Below are positions 36,240-47,099 of a stretch of 64,000 nt of DNA, piece after piece. Source of the DNA: Actinostola sp. cb2023 (Eukaryota > Cnidaria > Anthozoa > Actiniaria > Actinostolidae); the NCBI GenBank assembly GCA_033675265.1, contig JAUJYZ010000732.1, positions 1 through 64,000 on the forward strand. Direction: 5' to 3'. Numbering within the stretch: position 1 is the first letter of the stretch; every line of letters begins with the position of its first letter. A program made the translations under genes and the position numbers. Below the pieces are notes generated by a model, which worked only from the letters and a program-made list of their open reading frames with translations, searched no databases and was not told where the DNA came from.

Positions 36240-37760
36240 AGCTGTGTACTATGTATGTCAACACGTAGGTCACGGTCATGGTAGCGTGTACGAGATATGA
36301 ACGGTACTAGCGTGACAAAACTCAATGGCAAAATGATCTCATTTTTAATCTGAGGATCATTCAATACCTGGCTATTAGGGTAAATGTGTTAGTTTTACCG
36401 GGGTTCATGAGTTATATCGGGGATCTGCTTAGTTCGATCTGTTCCATACATTTTACCGTGTAACTAACACTGAGACAGAGAATGGACAAGCATAACTGGC
36501 AAATTTGAGGATAAGCTTTTTTGGGAGACGCGGCATCATTGGGCCGTACAGGGTAGTGAACAAGAAATATTCCACAGGACGAACAGGTCTACGGGCGAAG
36601 CACCTAGTAATCATGCTGCTTTCGGGCGAATATTTTACCAAAAAAGTATACATTTTGTGAAAACTGAATAAATGTAGTTTTTGAGTATACTTTCATATTT
36701 TTAGATTTTGCATTATAGAAATTGTTAGGTGAGTATACGTGAAATTCGACCGTAGTACGTTCTAAAAGTTCGATTGCACATGGAATTTAAGTTATGCTTG
36801 TGAAAAACACACTAACAGACTCTTGAGATAATGAACTTCAAAACAGTGTCTCAATTTTCCGATATCTGTTTTAGAACAACCGCAATCCTACGCCAAAGTT
36901 AAACAATTGATTTTAGAGCTATGTTGTCAACAAATAGGGCCATAACGTTTGAACGAAAATAACATGAAAAAAATCGGAGATACAGTTTTTTAAATCAACT
37001 ATTGCTGAGCCACCTTGCAAATTTTCAGCGAAATCCATCGAAACCCTAGCGACATTAAGCCTCCGAAAGACGTGCATTTAGCGCTGAAATAGTTCCGAGA
37101 AAAGACGCAATTACTGTTTTGGAAGATCAAGCCACACCATGTTTATCCAACACCCTAGCGTAATTGAATCTGTCAACCACTTGTCAAGATATCTGGTCAG
37201 TATTCAACAAAGGTCGACAGGTCATATGCAAATGACAAAATATCGCAGTAAATTTATTGTGCTCTGGCTTGTTCGAGTATTGCGGGTGTCGGGGCATGTT
37301 TTAGTGCGTATGTATTTGTATGGTTTTCTGCTCTGTTTGGGAACGGTTTCTTTGAAGACGAAGTCGACGATCTTCTTCTTGGATGAGAATATAAAGATTT
37401 ACGTTTTCTTGAGGATGTGTATTTGCTTTTACATGTAAAAAGTTCAAAAGTGTATCGTTTAAAAAAAAAATTATTATGTATAGTTGTTGTATCGTTCGCC
37501 GCGTGGTTATGAGTGTCACGTACTGATGCGCTTCGAATGACGTCACAATCCAACCAATTACTGTTGACATATCGTTTCCTGTAGCAAATTAGTCACGATT
37601 TTGGTTATCTTCATTTTCTCTGCTTGATTCGTTAAAATTTGTAATTTCTTTTAAAGAAAGTCATACAAAAAGGAAAGCTTATTCAAAATCTTTAAAAATC
37701 CGATTTTGGAAATTTTTGCTAAAAAAACATATCCTGATACCTTAAGAGAGGATGTCACTG
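36240..37760. other. Non-coding, nothing firm
   Basis: TACGGGCGAAGCACCTAGTA at about 36590 recurs in direct orientation near 42794, so this is probably transposon-derived. No exon recognised. Confidence 0.5.
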
Positions 37761-37761
37761 A

Positions 37762-40700
37762 AGAATCGAGATTCGCCGGTCAACTAAAAAAAATCGAATT
37801 TAATTTTCTTTCGCCATATCATTACTTTCGATGACCTATTTTAGGGAAAAATACTAAAAAGTTCCAGCGATTTTTATTTTAGAAGAAATTTGCAGTTTTC
37901 AAAAACCCGCCTGATGACTGAACATTTTCGGCTAAATTATAAGGCAACTTTGAACAGTCGGTGTGTGTTCATCTCTAGCACTACAACAACGATATTCAGC
38001 ATACTTAATAAACGTTTCTTGTTCTTTTCTACTGTAGTATTTATTTTTGTGTAGCTTTTGTAGTTATTTTTAAAATTTGGTTTTAAAAAGGTGTACTGAG
38101 CGCCATGAACGGAACATTGAAATATAGACAATGTTTGAGGTACGAAAACGGAATCTGGTACCTAATTCTTTGAGGAAAACGCCATGCCCCAGGAAAGCTT
38201 CACCTTTGCTCTTTCAATTTAGAAAGTTTCAACTTTGAGAATTCAATGTAGCATTTTTGAGAAATAAAACTATTATGCTTGGGACTGCCAAACTTAGCAT
38301 TAATTTCGACCTATCGCGGACATTTTTGTCGTCCAAACACAAAACGTAGTGCCAAAACACGACTATCTTTCACTTTTAGTTGATTGCTGCTGATGGAAAA
38401 CAATCTTCGAGTCAATAGGAATGCCTTTCAACAATGAGTCGTAAATAACTCTCGCAAAAGTTAAAATTAGCATAGATTGTCGATCAGATAATAGCATCTC
38501 ACAGAAAAATTTACGAATTTTGTCTAAACGACATTTATACGAAATTCCACCCTTTCAAGCAAGTATGAATTCTGTTTTGTTTTATATTTTATGATTAAAA
38601 CTATTATTTCATGCCGCAAAAAAATTATTCGAAGGGCAGTAGCGTGACTTCCAGCAGTTACATTGCGTTACATAATTGGGCTTGTCAACAAAGTGGAGCA
38701 TCCAGTCAAAATATCCAAACTCTTCATGAATAAGCGCCAGTTTTAAGTATAAATCGGCTTAATTGTTTGTAAATCTTATTTGGAGCAAATTCTAAGCATT
38801 TCAAAGTGAAGAACCATAATTTTCGGAAACGGCCAATACTACGGTGTTTATTTGACCAATGAATATGCTAATTTTCACTATTTTAGGAGCTTAATGTGGC
38901 TGAAATAGCTCAAATATTGTTGAAAATCATTCCTATTAACTCCAAGATTGTATCTGTTGGCAGCGATCAACTAACAGTGCAAGATAGTCGTGTTTTGGCA
39001 TTAAGTTTTGTGTTTTAACGACAAAAATGTCCGCGAAAGGCCGCAATTAATGCTAATTTTGGCAGTCCCAAGCATAATAGTTTTATTTCTCAAGAATGCT
39101 ACATGAATTCTCAAAGTTGAAACTTTCTAAACTGAGAGAGCAAAGGTGAAGCTTTCCTGGGGCATAGCGTTTTCCTCAAAGAATTAGGTACCAGATTCCG
39201 TTTTCGTACCTCAAACATTGTCTATATTTCAATGTTCCGTTCATGGCGCTCAGTACACCTTTTTAAAACCAAATTTGAAAAATAACTACAAAAGTTACAC
39301 AAAAATAAATACTACAGTAGAAAAGACCAAGAAACGTTTATTAAGTTTGCTGAATGTCGTTGTTGTAGTGCTAGAGATAAACACACACCGACTGATCAAA
39401 GTTGCCTTATAATTTAGCCGAAAATTTTCATTTTAGAAACTGCAAATTTCTCCTAAAATAAAAATAGGCAGTCAAGGACTGCATGTGGCTACTATAAATA
39501 AACAAAAACAGGTAGTCTATAACTACATGTAGGTACTGCGGTTTTGAAATATAGAATCAATGTGTAGTTGGATTGATTCCTCTGTTGAACTACATGTAGT
39601 ATGTTTGAACTATCTGCTGGAACTTGTTCTTTGGTTCTATATAATGCTAATTTACTGAATCAGAAATTAAAATACAAAGTTTAATTGAAAACAATTGTGA
39701 CAACGTACAAATAATTGAACAATAACAGTTGTTATTAACAATCGATATGAACAGCATTGATATATCATTAGTAATTGAATATTAACATTAATTTAACAAT
39801 GAATTGATAATGGCGTCATGATGACTCCGAAACGTCGCTCAGTAAATCATTTCCTTTCTTTGAGTTTTGCGATATTATGCTTCTCCAAAAAAAATTAAAC
39901 TGAAGTGGTGTTTATTTATTTATTTGACTTCACCTAAATATATGAAAACTTTAAGTATAATAAATAGAATATCTAATTTGAAGATAAGTTTACACTCTAA
40001 TATACTATGATTTTATGCTATTTTGCACCAGAAACTAGACACATCTCTCGTGTGTAAAGATCACCACCCTCTGTTTGTGTATTGGGCTTCCTGTGTCTTA
40101 TTTGATCGATCGGCAGTATATGGCCGTAAATTCACTTCTAGAAATGAATCCTGTCCTTTTGATATCTTGCATTTCTAAAACTACTTTCAAAATAAAGATG
40201 AATATGCACTTCAATTCACTCCTGCGTGTCATTTATTTAGCGATTACTGTACAACGGCTTTCAGCGAGTTTTGGGACAAAGACTGAAAGAGAAACGAGAG
40301 CCGTGTTTGTTTGTGTCTCGCATATAAACATTAAATAAAGACATTATTTGTTCCTCGAAGAGAATTACTTGACCCTTTAAATCGGTTATAGATCTGGTAG
40401 TTTACATGGAGCCACTACACAGACAAGAGTCGATCGTCATGGACTGATGGAGCTATTTACTCGGGCCCTTTCGAAGGAAGCCCGAGTTAGAAAATGCGTT
40501 TTTCGGTAGTAGTAGTTTTTATTGGCTATTGAATGTCGAAAGTATGCGACGTATTTTATCGTATCCGGAGTTTCAGATTACTCAGCAGATAAGAAAAGAC
40601 AATACGACACACAGGACTCAAGTAGATTAGGAATCTTAGTTTTGAAAGCAACATGTCGTTATAATAATCCGTTACTGAGCAGCTTCGTATTATGTCTCTG

Positions 40701-42756
40701 AAGCTAGAGAGCAAGGGTTTGATTTTTCAGTAGATTTTGTTTAGATAGCTAATATCGCTTTGCTTGCTGCATGACTGTCGTCACGCGCCGTGAAAACCCG
40801 TTTAAAAAGTATCCGGCAATAAAACGAAACACATTTCTCAGATATATAATGATGGATGTTTATTCGATTCGACGTTTGAAAAATTCAGAAGGAAAAGAAA
40901 TCGTAGAAATCATACTTCAAAACTTCATCAATTAAAGCAAAGCTCAAAGCTAAACAAGCTCAATGTCCGAAATTTGGGGTCATGCCAAAGTTGTTTTAAT
41001 AGCCTATTTATATACTTGCACAATAGAAAAGCGCATTAATTTTAGAACCGCGGTACAGCGCTATTTAAAGCAGAATTTCCACGCTGAAAACAAGTCAGTG
41101 AACGGCAAAAATACAATCAAAATCAAAACGTCATTAGAGATTAGGGATCTGTTGAAGAAGAAGACGCTCAATGAGCGTATACTCGGGTATTTAATATGAC
41201 AATGAGAGTTGCGTGACGAGAAACAATTTATGTCGATGAATCATAAAGATTCGTGTAGGTATGTCTGTATTACATATTTAACGTACTTGAGGTCACTTGT
41301 TATAATTAAACTCACGACCAACGATGTATAACTACATCTATTGACAGAAAGCTATATGTACAGAACTCATGCAAACAGTCGAGGTTTATAATTAAACTCA
41401 CGACCAACGATGTATAACGGTCATGTATAACTCCATCCGATTGACAGAAAGCTATATGTACAGAAGTCATGCAAACAGTCGAGCCAGTCGAGTTATTTTC
41501 AGTAACTCATGATGGATGTTTATTTTATTCCACGTTTGAAAAATTCAGAAGGAAAAAAGGAATCGTAAAAATCGTACTTCAAAACTACATCAAAGCATTG
41601 AAGGCGAGCAAGGTTGAAAGCATGATCTTCAAGCGGATTTGGTCAAATCGAGATCGTACATAGCCCTTCATCAGACATATAGACCTATGCAACCTCAAGA
41701 CTCATGTTCGTACTCACCGGACTAATAGTCTCCCTCGTCACTCAACTGTCACTGATTGTCATGACGTCAACTGTCCTTGTTTTATTCGACGTTCGAACCG
41801 TAACTCGAACCCGAACTCGATTCCAAACTCGACGTTTCGGGATCTGAAGCTAGAGAGGGGGCCTTTACACAAACTCATCAAAATCAAATCAATTGAACTC
41901 AAAGTCAAAAGGTAATCAAATGAACTCAAAGGCAAATCAAATGAACTCGACACATACATGTATATACATAGTCTCGTCACCCAAAACTGTCAGTCATTGT
42001 CAGGTCTCTCCTCACTGTCACGCAACTGTCAGTCATTGTCAGGTCTCTCCTCGCGCAGCTGACATTGTCCTTGTTCTTCAACCAACTGGCATTCATTTTC
42101 AAGTAACTGACATTGTCCTTTTCATAAGCCCGAGTGTACGCTCATTGAGCGTCTTGTTATTTTAAAGGCCGAACAAACACAAACACAATCGATATAACTT
42201 AAGCTTAATTTCCGCTGGAAAATAATCTCAACAAACCGTCACTGAAAAACTTGAAAATATCTTTATGATCAAACACTTGACACTTTGCACGAGAGATTTG
42301 TCCGGTTTCTGGTGCAAAATAGAATAGTAGAGAGTGTAAACTTACCCTTCTAAACAAAGCCGTGCAGCGAAAAGCACATGGAAATCCAACACGACGTATT
42401 TTGAACGCTATCGAATCGATAAAATGTCGACAACCACGAGAAGAATGTATCCGAATCGATAAAATGTCGACAACCAGACGAATAAACCATCGGGTACATC
42501 GTCGCGACATCGTGGCTGATTTTCGATCACCTGACTAGTTCCGAACACTATCCGAAGATTAGGGTTACTTACTTACTTACGGACGGACTTTCACACTCGA
42601 TGACATAGTGGCTACTCTCTTCTAAGAAGAGGAGTAGCCACAAAAATCGCTGGAACTTTTTAGTATTTTTCCCTAAAATAGGTCATCGAAAGGAATGATA
42701 TGGCGAAAGAAAATTAAATTCGATTTTTTTTAGTTGACCGGCGAATCTCGATTCTT
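37762..42756. repeat. Inverted repeat pair about 4.9 kb apart
   Basis: About 115 bp at 37762-37876 (AATCGAGATTCGCCGGTCAA to AAAAGTTCCAGCGATTTTT) is repeated inverted at 42641-42756. They may be the ends of one larger element split by later insertions. Confidence 0.85.
37877..39464. mobile_element. Large foldback element (about 560-bp arms)
   Basis: Left arm 37877-38440 and right arm 38905-39464 mirror one another over their full length, for example GGAACATTGAAATATAGACA and ATAGTTTTATTTCTCAA with inverses. The two short open frames in the arms (38131 minus and 39218 plus) are mirror images of one another. Confidence 0.92.
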
Positions 42757-43785
42757 ACTGGATATAATTATCAAACTTTCCACAAAATTACGGGCGAAAC
42801 ACCTAGTAATTTCGCTACTTTCGGGCGAGACACCTGGAAAGTACGAGAAAACGTTCAATGATTATTACAAATTGGGGGTATCTCTGCCGGCACTGCTCTG
42901 CTTCGTCCATTCCAATATTTTGATCAAAATTCTCCATGCTCAAATTGCCATGAGAATTTTGGCAATGCATGAAAAAGACAAGACGCTCAATGAGCGTTCA
43001 CTCGGGCATTGTGAAAAGGAAAATGTCAGTTGTTCGAGGAAGTACTTGAAAATGAATGCCAGTTGGTTGAAGAACAAGGACAATGTCAGCTGCGCGAGGA
43101 GAGACCTGACAATGACTGACAGTTGCGTGACGAGGGAGACTATGTATATACATGTATGTGTCGAGTTCATTTGATTTGCCTTTGAGTTCATTTGATTACC
43201 TTTTGACTTTGAGTTCAATTGATTTGATTTTGATGAGTTTGTGTAAAGGCCCCCTCTCTAGCTTCAGATCCCGAAACGTCGAGTTTGGAATCGAGTTCGG
43301 GTTCGAGTTACGGTTCGAACGTCGAATAAAACAAGGACATCTTCTTCAATACAATATAATTTCTCTGACGTCATGACAATCAGTGACAGTTGAGTGACGA
43401 GGGAGACTATTAGTCCGGTGAGTACGAACATGATACGTCTTGAGGTTGCATAGGTCAGATGGTTCCGATAACGGCCTCGCGTTTGTTTAAAAATATATAT
43501 ATTTTAAGCGAGCTTCTAGTCCTTTTACCACTTCTAGTCATTGAACGATGAACTAGAATCCTGACCTTTTAATAGCTTGAAGATCTACAGCTGCTTTCAA
43601 AACTAAGATTCAAAATCTACTTGAGTCCTGTTTCTCGTTTATCTTTTCAAATCTGCTGAGTAATCTTGAAACTCCGGATACGATTAAATACGTCGCATAC
43701 TCGTCATTTTGGAGCCGAACAAAACTACTACTACCGAAATCCGCATTTTCTAACTCGGGCGGCCTGCGGCCTGGGCCCGAGTAAA
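40456..43785. mobile_element. 3.3-kb element with TIR ACTCGGGCCC and nested inverted repeats
   Basis: TTTACTCGGGCCC at 40456 and GGGCCCGAGTAAA ending 43785 begin long, mirrored arms. These include ACTCGGG, TAGAAAATGCG and TGAAACTCCGGATACG, running to about 40625 on the left and from about 43610 on the right. Inside lies a second pair of arms, 41684-42160 and 42978-43457. The motif GACGCTCAATGAGCG next to CTCGGG occurs three times (41160, 42130, 42979). No transposase recognised. Confidence 0.85.
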
Positions 43786-43859
43786 AAGTCATACTTACAA
43801 GTTGTCATAAATACTAGTACCTTCAAAAATATCGATATTGACCTGTGAGGTCAATTCTG

Positions 43860-44757
43860 TTCATTTGATGTACAGCATTGGTCATATCAAAATCCTTTAT
43901 GACCGATAGTTAACGTTCTTGATGTCTTAGCAAACCTGACACCAATCTAAAGGCAGCGACTAACACTTTCTTCTTTTTGCTATCATATTTTTTAACTGAT
44001 TGAAAACTGCTGCCATCACGTGAAATCCTAGACCTCAGAATGATTGTATTTCTTCATTAAACATTGCATTTTCCTTGAACCTTGACGACTTGCAACATCA
44101 GTACGATCTATTAGTAACTTACCAGACCTTTGAATTCTCAAACACTTGAATAAGGACCAATAAGAGGAACAGAAACTGCTCCAGCACCGATCATAGCGAC
44201 GAGCTAACCTGAGTTTCAGGCTCAAAGGGAAAGGAAAAGGAAGGAGGAGGGGAAAGGAAAAGGAAGGGGAAAAGGTGAGCCTGACACCAATGCTATACAG
44301 AACCTGTTCCGCCCCTTATGACCTTCGTGAAGTTCCCCCACAATATTAGCCAATCACAATTTCTTCCGGTTTGAAAATTGACGTGTCACAACTGTCAAAA
44401 CTTGATGAATACAAGATATGTACAGCTTGATCACGTATCCCTACACTGTACTGGATTTCGATCGATAATCCTTAGTACCGTAGTACATTAGATCTGTACA
44501 TAGGATGTCATCATGTGTAACGCCAAATATCGACTACCGAATAATGTATAACTCATTGATCCTTTTTTTATAATATGGCAATTTCACAGTCATTATCACG
44601 TGAGATTCATAGTGATTCTTATTTTTTTCCTCTAAACTGAAGCTGAACTTCCCCCTCCCTTCCCCACTGGAGAGCCGCTAAGCAGGCTACAATGATCGGC
44701 TACAATAGCATTTCAATGTTTTATGCAAATTTGCGATCAATGGTGAAATACATGTAC
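43860..44757. other. Non-coding, nothing recognised
   Basis: A purine-rich patch GGAAAGGAAAAGGAAGG at 44228-44275; otherwise unremarkable. Confidence 0.5.
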
Positions 44758-44874
44758 TATATATAGCTAATTCAATTAACGTTGACGTTGAATGGCTTCA
44801 AGCGTACACGCTGAGACCAAAGGGGATCATGGGAAATATTTTATTGTTATTTCCAGACTCGAACATTAAGCTTA

Positions 44875-45671
44875 GGGACCGGTCATTATTAATGTAGGGG
44901 GGTGGGGGGGAGATTTTTTTTTCCGGGATGATAAAGTTTGCTAAGACCCCCCCCCCCTTAACTCACGAAAATGGCGAACAGCCCCCCCTCATAATCCACA
45001 TTTTAATGATGACCCCCCCTCCCCGTACAGTGGACAACCTCTTCATATAGTCTTGATCATGACCAGTGTCGTGCGTCCACTTCTGGATGTTGTTTGGGGA
45101 GCATTCTCGTCCCCAGACCCTTCTCAGCTTTCTAACGAAAAATCGATTTTTCGTTAGAAAGCTTATAAGGGTCTTGGGACGAGAATGGTTTGGGGAGCAG
45201 GTGGCTCATTATATTCTAACTAGTAAAACAAGGGTGCTTTGCACTTGATTCATATGAGCTGATTGGAAACACTATGGAAAGACTGATATAAGATTTGAAA
45301 GTATGCAGTATATGATGAAGCAAAATGTTAAAATATCAATCTAGATCTTTCCATAGTGTTTCCAATAATTCTATAATTAGGCCATGGATCTGTTTAATTA
45401 CTTTTATTCTGGTTTTATTATACCAGTGGCCTGTGTTATTCTCTTTTAGAATCAATTAATCATTCTAATATACTTGTTTGTTCCTCAGTGGCTTTGTTCA
45501 CATTAAGGCTCCTCAAGGAAAACTCAATACCCCCCCCCCCCCCCCCCCTTCTGATAGTTATTTTAATCATGACCCACCCCCTGTCCTATTTGAAAAATCA
45601 CCTGACCCCCCCCCTATGATTTCCCCCCCCCCCCCCCCCCCCACCCCCCTACATTAATAATGACCGGTCCC
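44875..45671. mobile_element. 797-bp inner element with TIR GGGACCGGTCATTATTAATG
   Basis: Perfect TIRs flanked by TTA on both sides (44872-44874, 45672-45674). The interior is rich in C runs and holds a palindromic MITE at about 45096-45191 (CATTCTCGTCCCCAGACCC and inverse). Confidence 0.9.
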
Positions 45672-45702
45672 TTATTTCCTGACAGAGTTGTTTGGATGGT
45701 AC

Positions 45703-45797
45703 AATTTCTCAATTTCAAAACTGAAGAAGTCGCTTTTTACCTCGTAATATTATTACGAGGTAAAAAGCGACTTCTTCAGTTTTGAAATTGAGAAATT
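45703..45797. repeat. Perfect hairpin
   Basis: CAATTTCTCAATTTCAAAAC to TTACCTCGTAATA, mirrored with essentially no loop; inside the outer element. Confidence 0.92.
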
Positions 45798-46078
45798 GAT
45801 TTATATCTAAGAGTTCTGTGGAACGTCCAGACGACAGTTTCAGAGCATGCTTGTGCTAACATTTTGATCTTTGTTGCTTTAAATTTTAGAATTTGCCCGC
45901 GTAATTTGAATCGTTCGATCATTTATCAGTACCAGCATTCTTGCCCAACAACGCAAATTGAATTCAGGTAGATCGTGCATGTCTTAAAGGCGCTTGAAGT
46001 GTTTCGAGAATGTGTCTTCATCGTCATCGCTGATGATTGATGAACGTGAACTTGCTAGAAATAATTAATAATGTGGTG

Positions 46079-46321
46079 TTATTTTTGCAACATACTTTTT
46101 GCAACTGATTTCTCGCTAATTAACATTAAAATATTCAAAGACAGTGCTTCCGCTAGTTGCACTGCCGCAAATGAATCATCTATTGATGTTGAAAGTTCAT
46201 CTTTACATTTTTGGTAAAAATAGACTTTATATGATGACACCCTCTCCATAAATGGGACATATTTGCTTTTGTTTTCTTTCAGAACTCGCAATCGAACATT
46301 GAATGTATTGCTCGCCGCCAT
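46079..46321 (-). CDS. Short open frame inside the outer inverted-repeat element, unidentified
   Basis: 80 codons from an ATG in a good context (GCCGCCATGG-like) next to the right arm of the 44758-46432 element. It starts MAASNTFNVRLRVLKENKSK and is rich in charged residues. Its place just inside a TIR suggests it could be the first exon of a decayed transposon protein, or a host first exon. I do not recognise a family. Confidence 0.3.
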   Translation of the reverse strand: MAASNTFNVRLRVLKENKSKYVPFMERVSSYKVYFYQKCKDELSTSIDDSFAAVQLAEALSLNILMLISEKSVAKSMLQK

Positions 46322-46928
46322 GCTGCCAGACCTGCCACTGTGAAATACTTATTATTTCCCATGATCCCCTTTGGTCTCAGCGCGTACGCTTGAAACCATT
46401 CAACGTCAACGTTAATTGAATTAGCTATATACAACATCTACCCAGGAACGTCCTTCCACGAGTTATTGGCAGTGCGTACATTGACTCTCAAATTACTGCT
46501 TTTAAATTCTTGAATTCGATGTTTTGATAATAATAATTTACTAACTTAGCACAATTTGAGCTTGATTTGTGTCCCACAGGTACATACATGAAGTTTTATA
46601 AAATCAACATCGTGTGTATGTATATGTCTTGTAACTTCGGCCCGTCTTTTTAGCCTAGTACTCAAAGAATACTTCGAAGTATAAATATTTGTTACAACAA
46701 TTTATCTGCACTTTTCTACACCAGTCTCAGTTTTTGGGTAAGCTTCGTAGTCGTTGCTTTCAAGTGAAGCTTGAATTTTGTAATGATTTTCTTGTCTCTG
46801 TTTCGCGCAGTTCCCGCTACGTAGCGACCATATCGTTGCTGATCTCTTCGTTCTTCACAGCTCCCTCACGAATGGAAGGTGGAGGTTCATAAGTATAATT
46901 TCATTTGTTCGTATTTTTACATGGCTCG

Positions 46929-47060
46929 CACTATGCCTCGCATGCCTCGCATGCCTCGCATGCCTCGCATGCCTCGCATGCCTCGCATGCCTCGCATGCC
47001 TCGCATGCCTCGCATGCCTCGCATGCCTCGCATGCCTCGCATGCCTCGCATGCCTCGCAT
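46929..47060. repeat. 9-bp repeat (ATGCCTCGC)n
   Basis: About 14 perfect copies. In one plus-strand frame it reads as Met-Pro-Arg repeats (46879-47076), which I treat as a repeat effect. Confidence 0.95.
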
Positions 47061-47099
47061 ATTTGTAAAACTCTAACTACAGTCGATCAGATTGAGCGA

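Larger units (their letters stand above)
44758..46432. mobile_element. Outer inverted-repeat element (about 115-bp arms)
   Basis: Left ATATAGCTAATTCAATTAAC through GGGATCATGGGAAATA is mirrored at 46340-46432. It contains the inner element 44875-45671 and the hairpins at 45266-45366 and 45703-45797. Confidence 0.88.

Noticed and set aside
46879..47076. Met-Pro-Arg repeat protein
   Set aside because: A 9-bp microsatellite explains it; flanking codons show no conserved domain.
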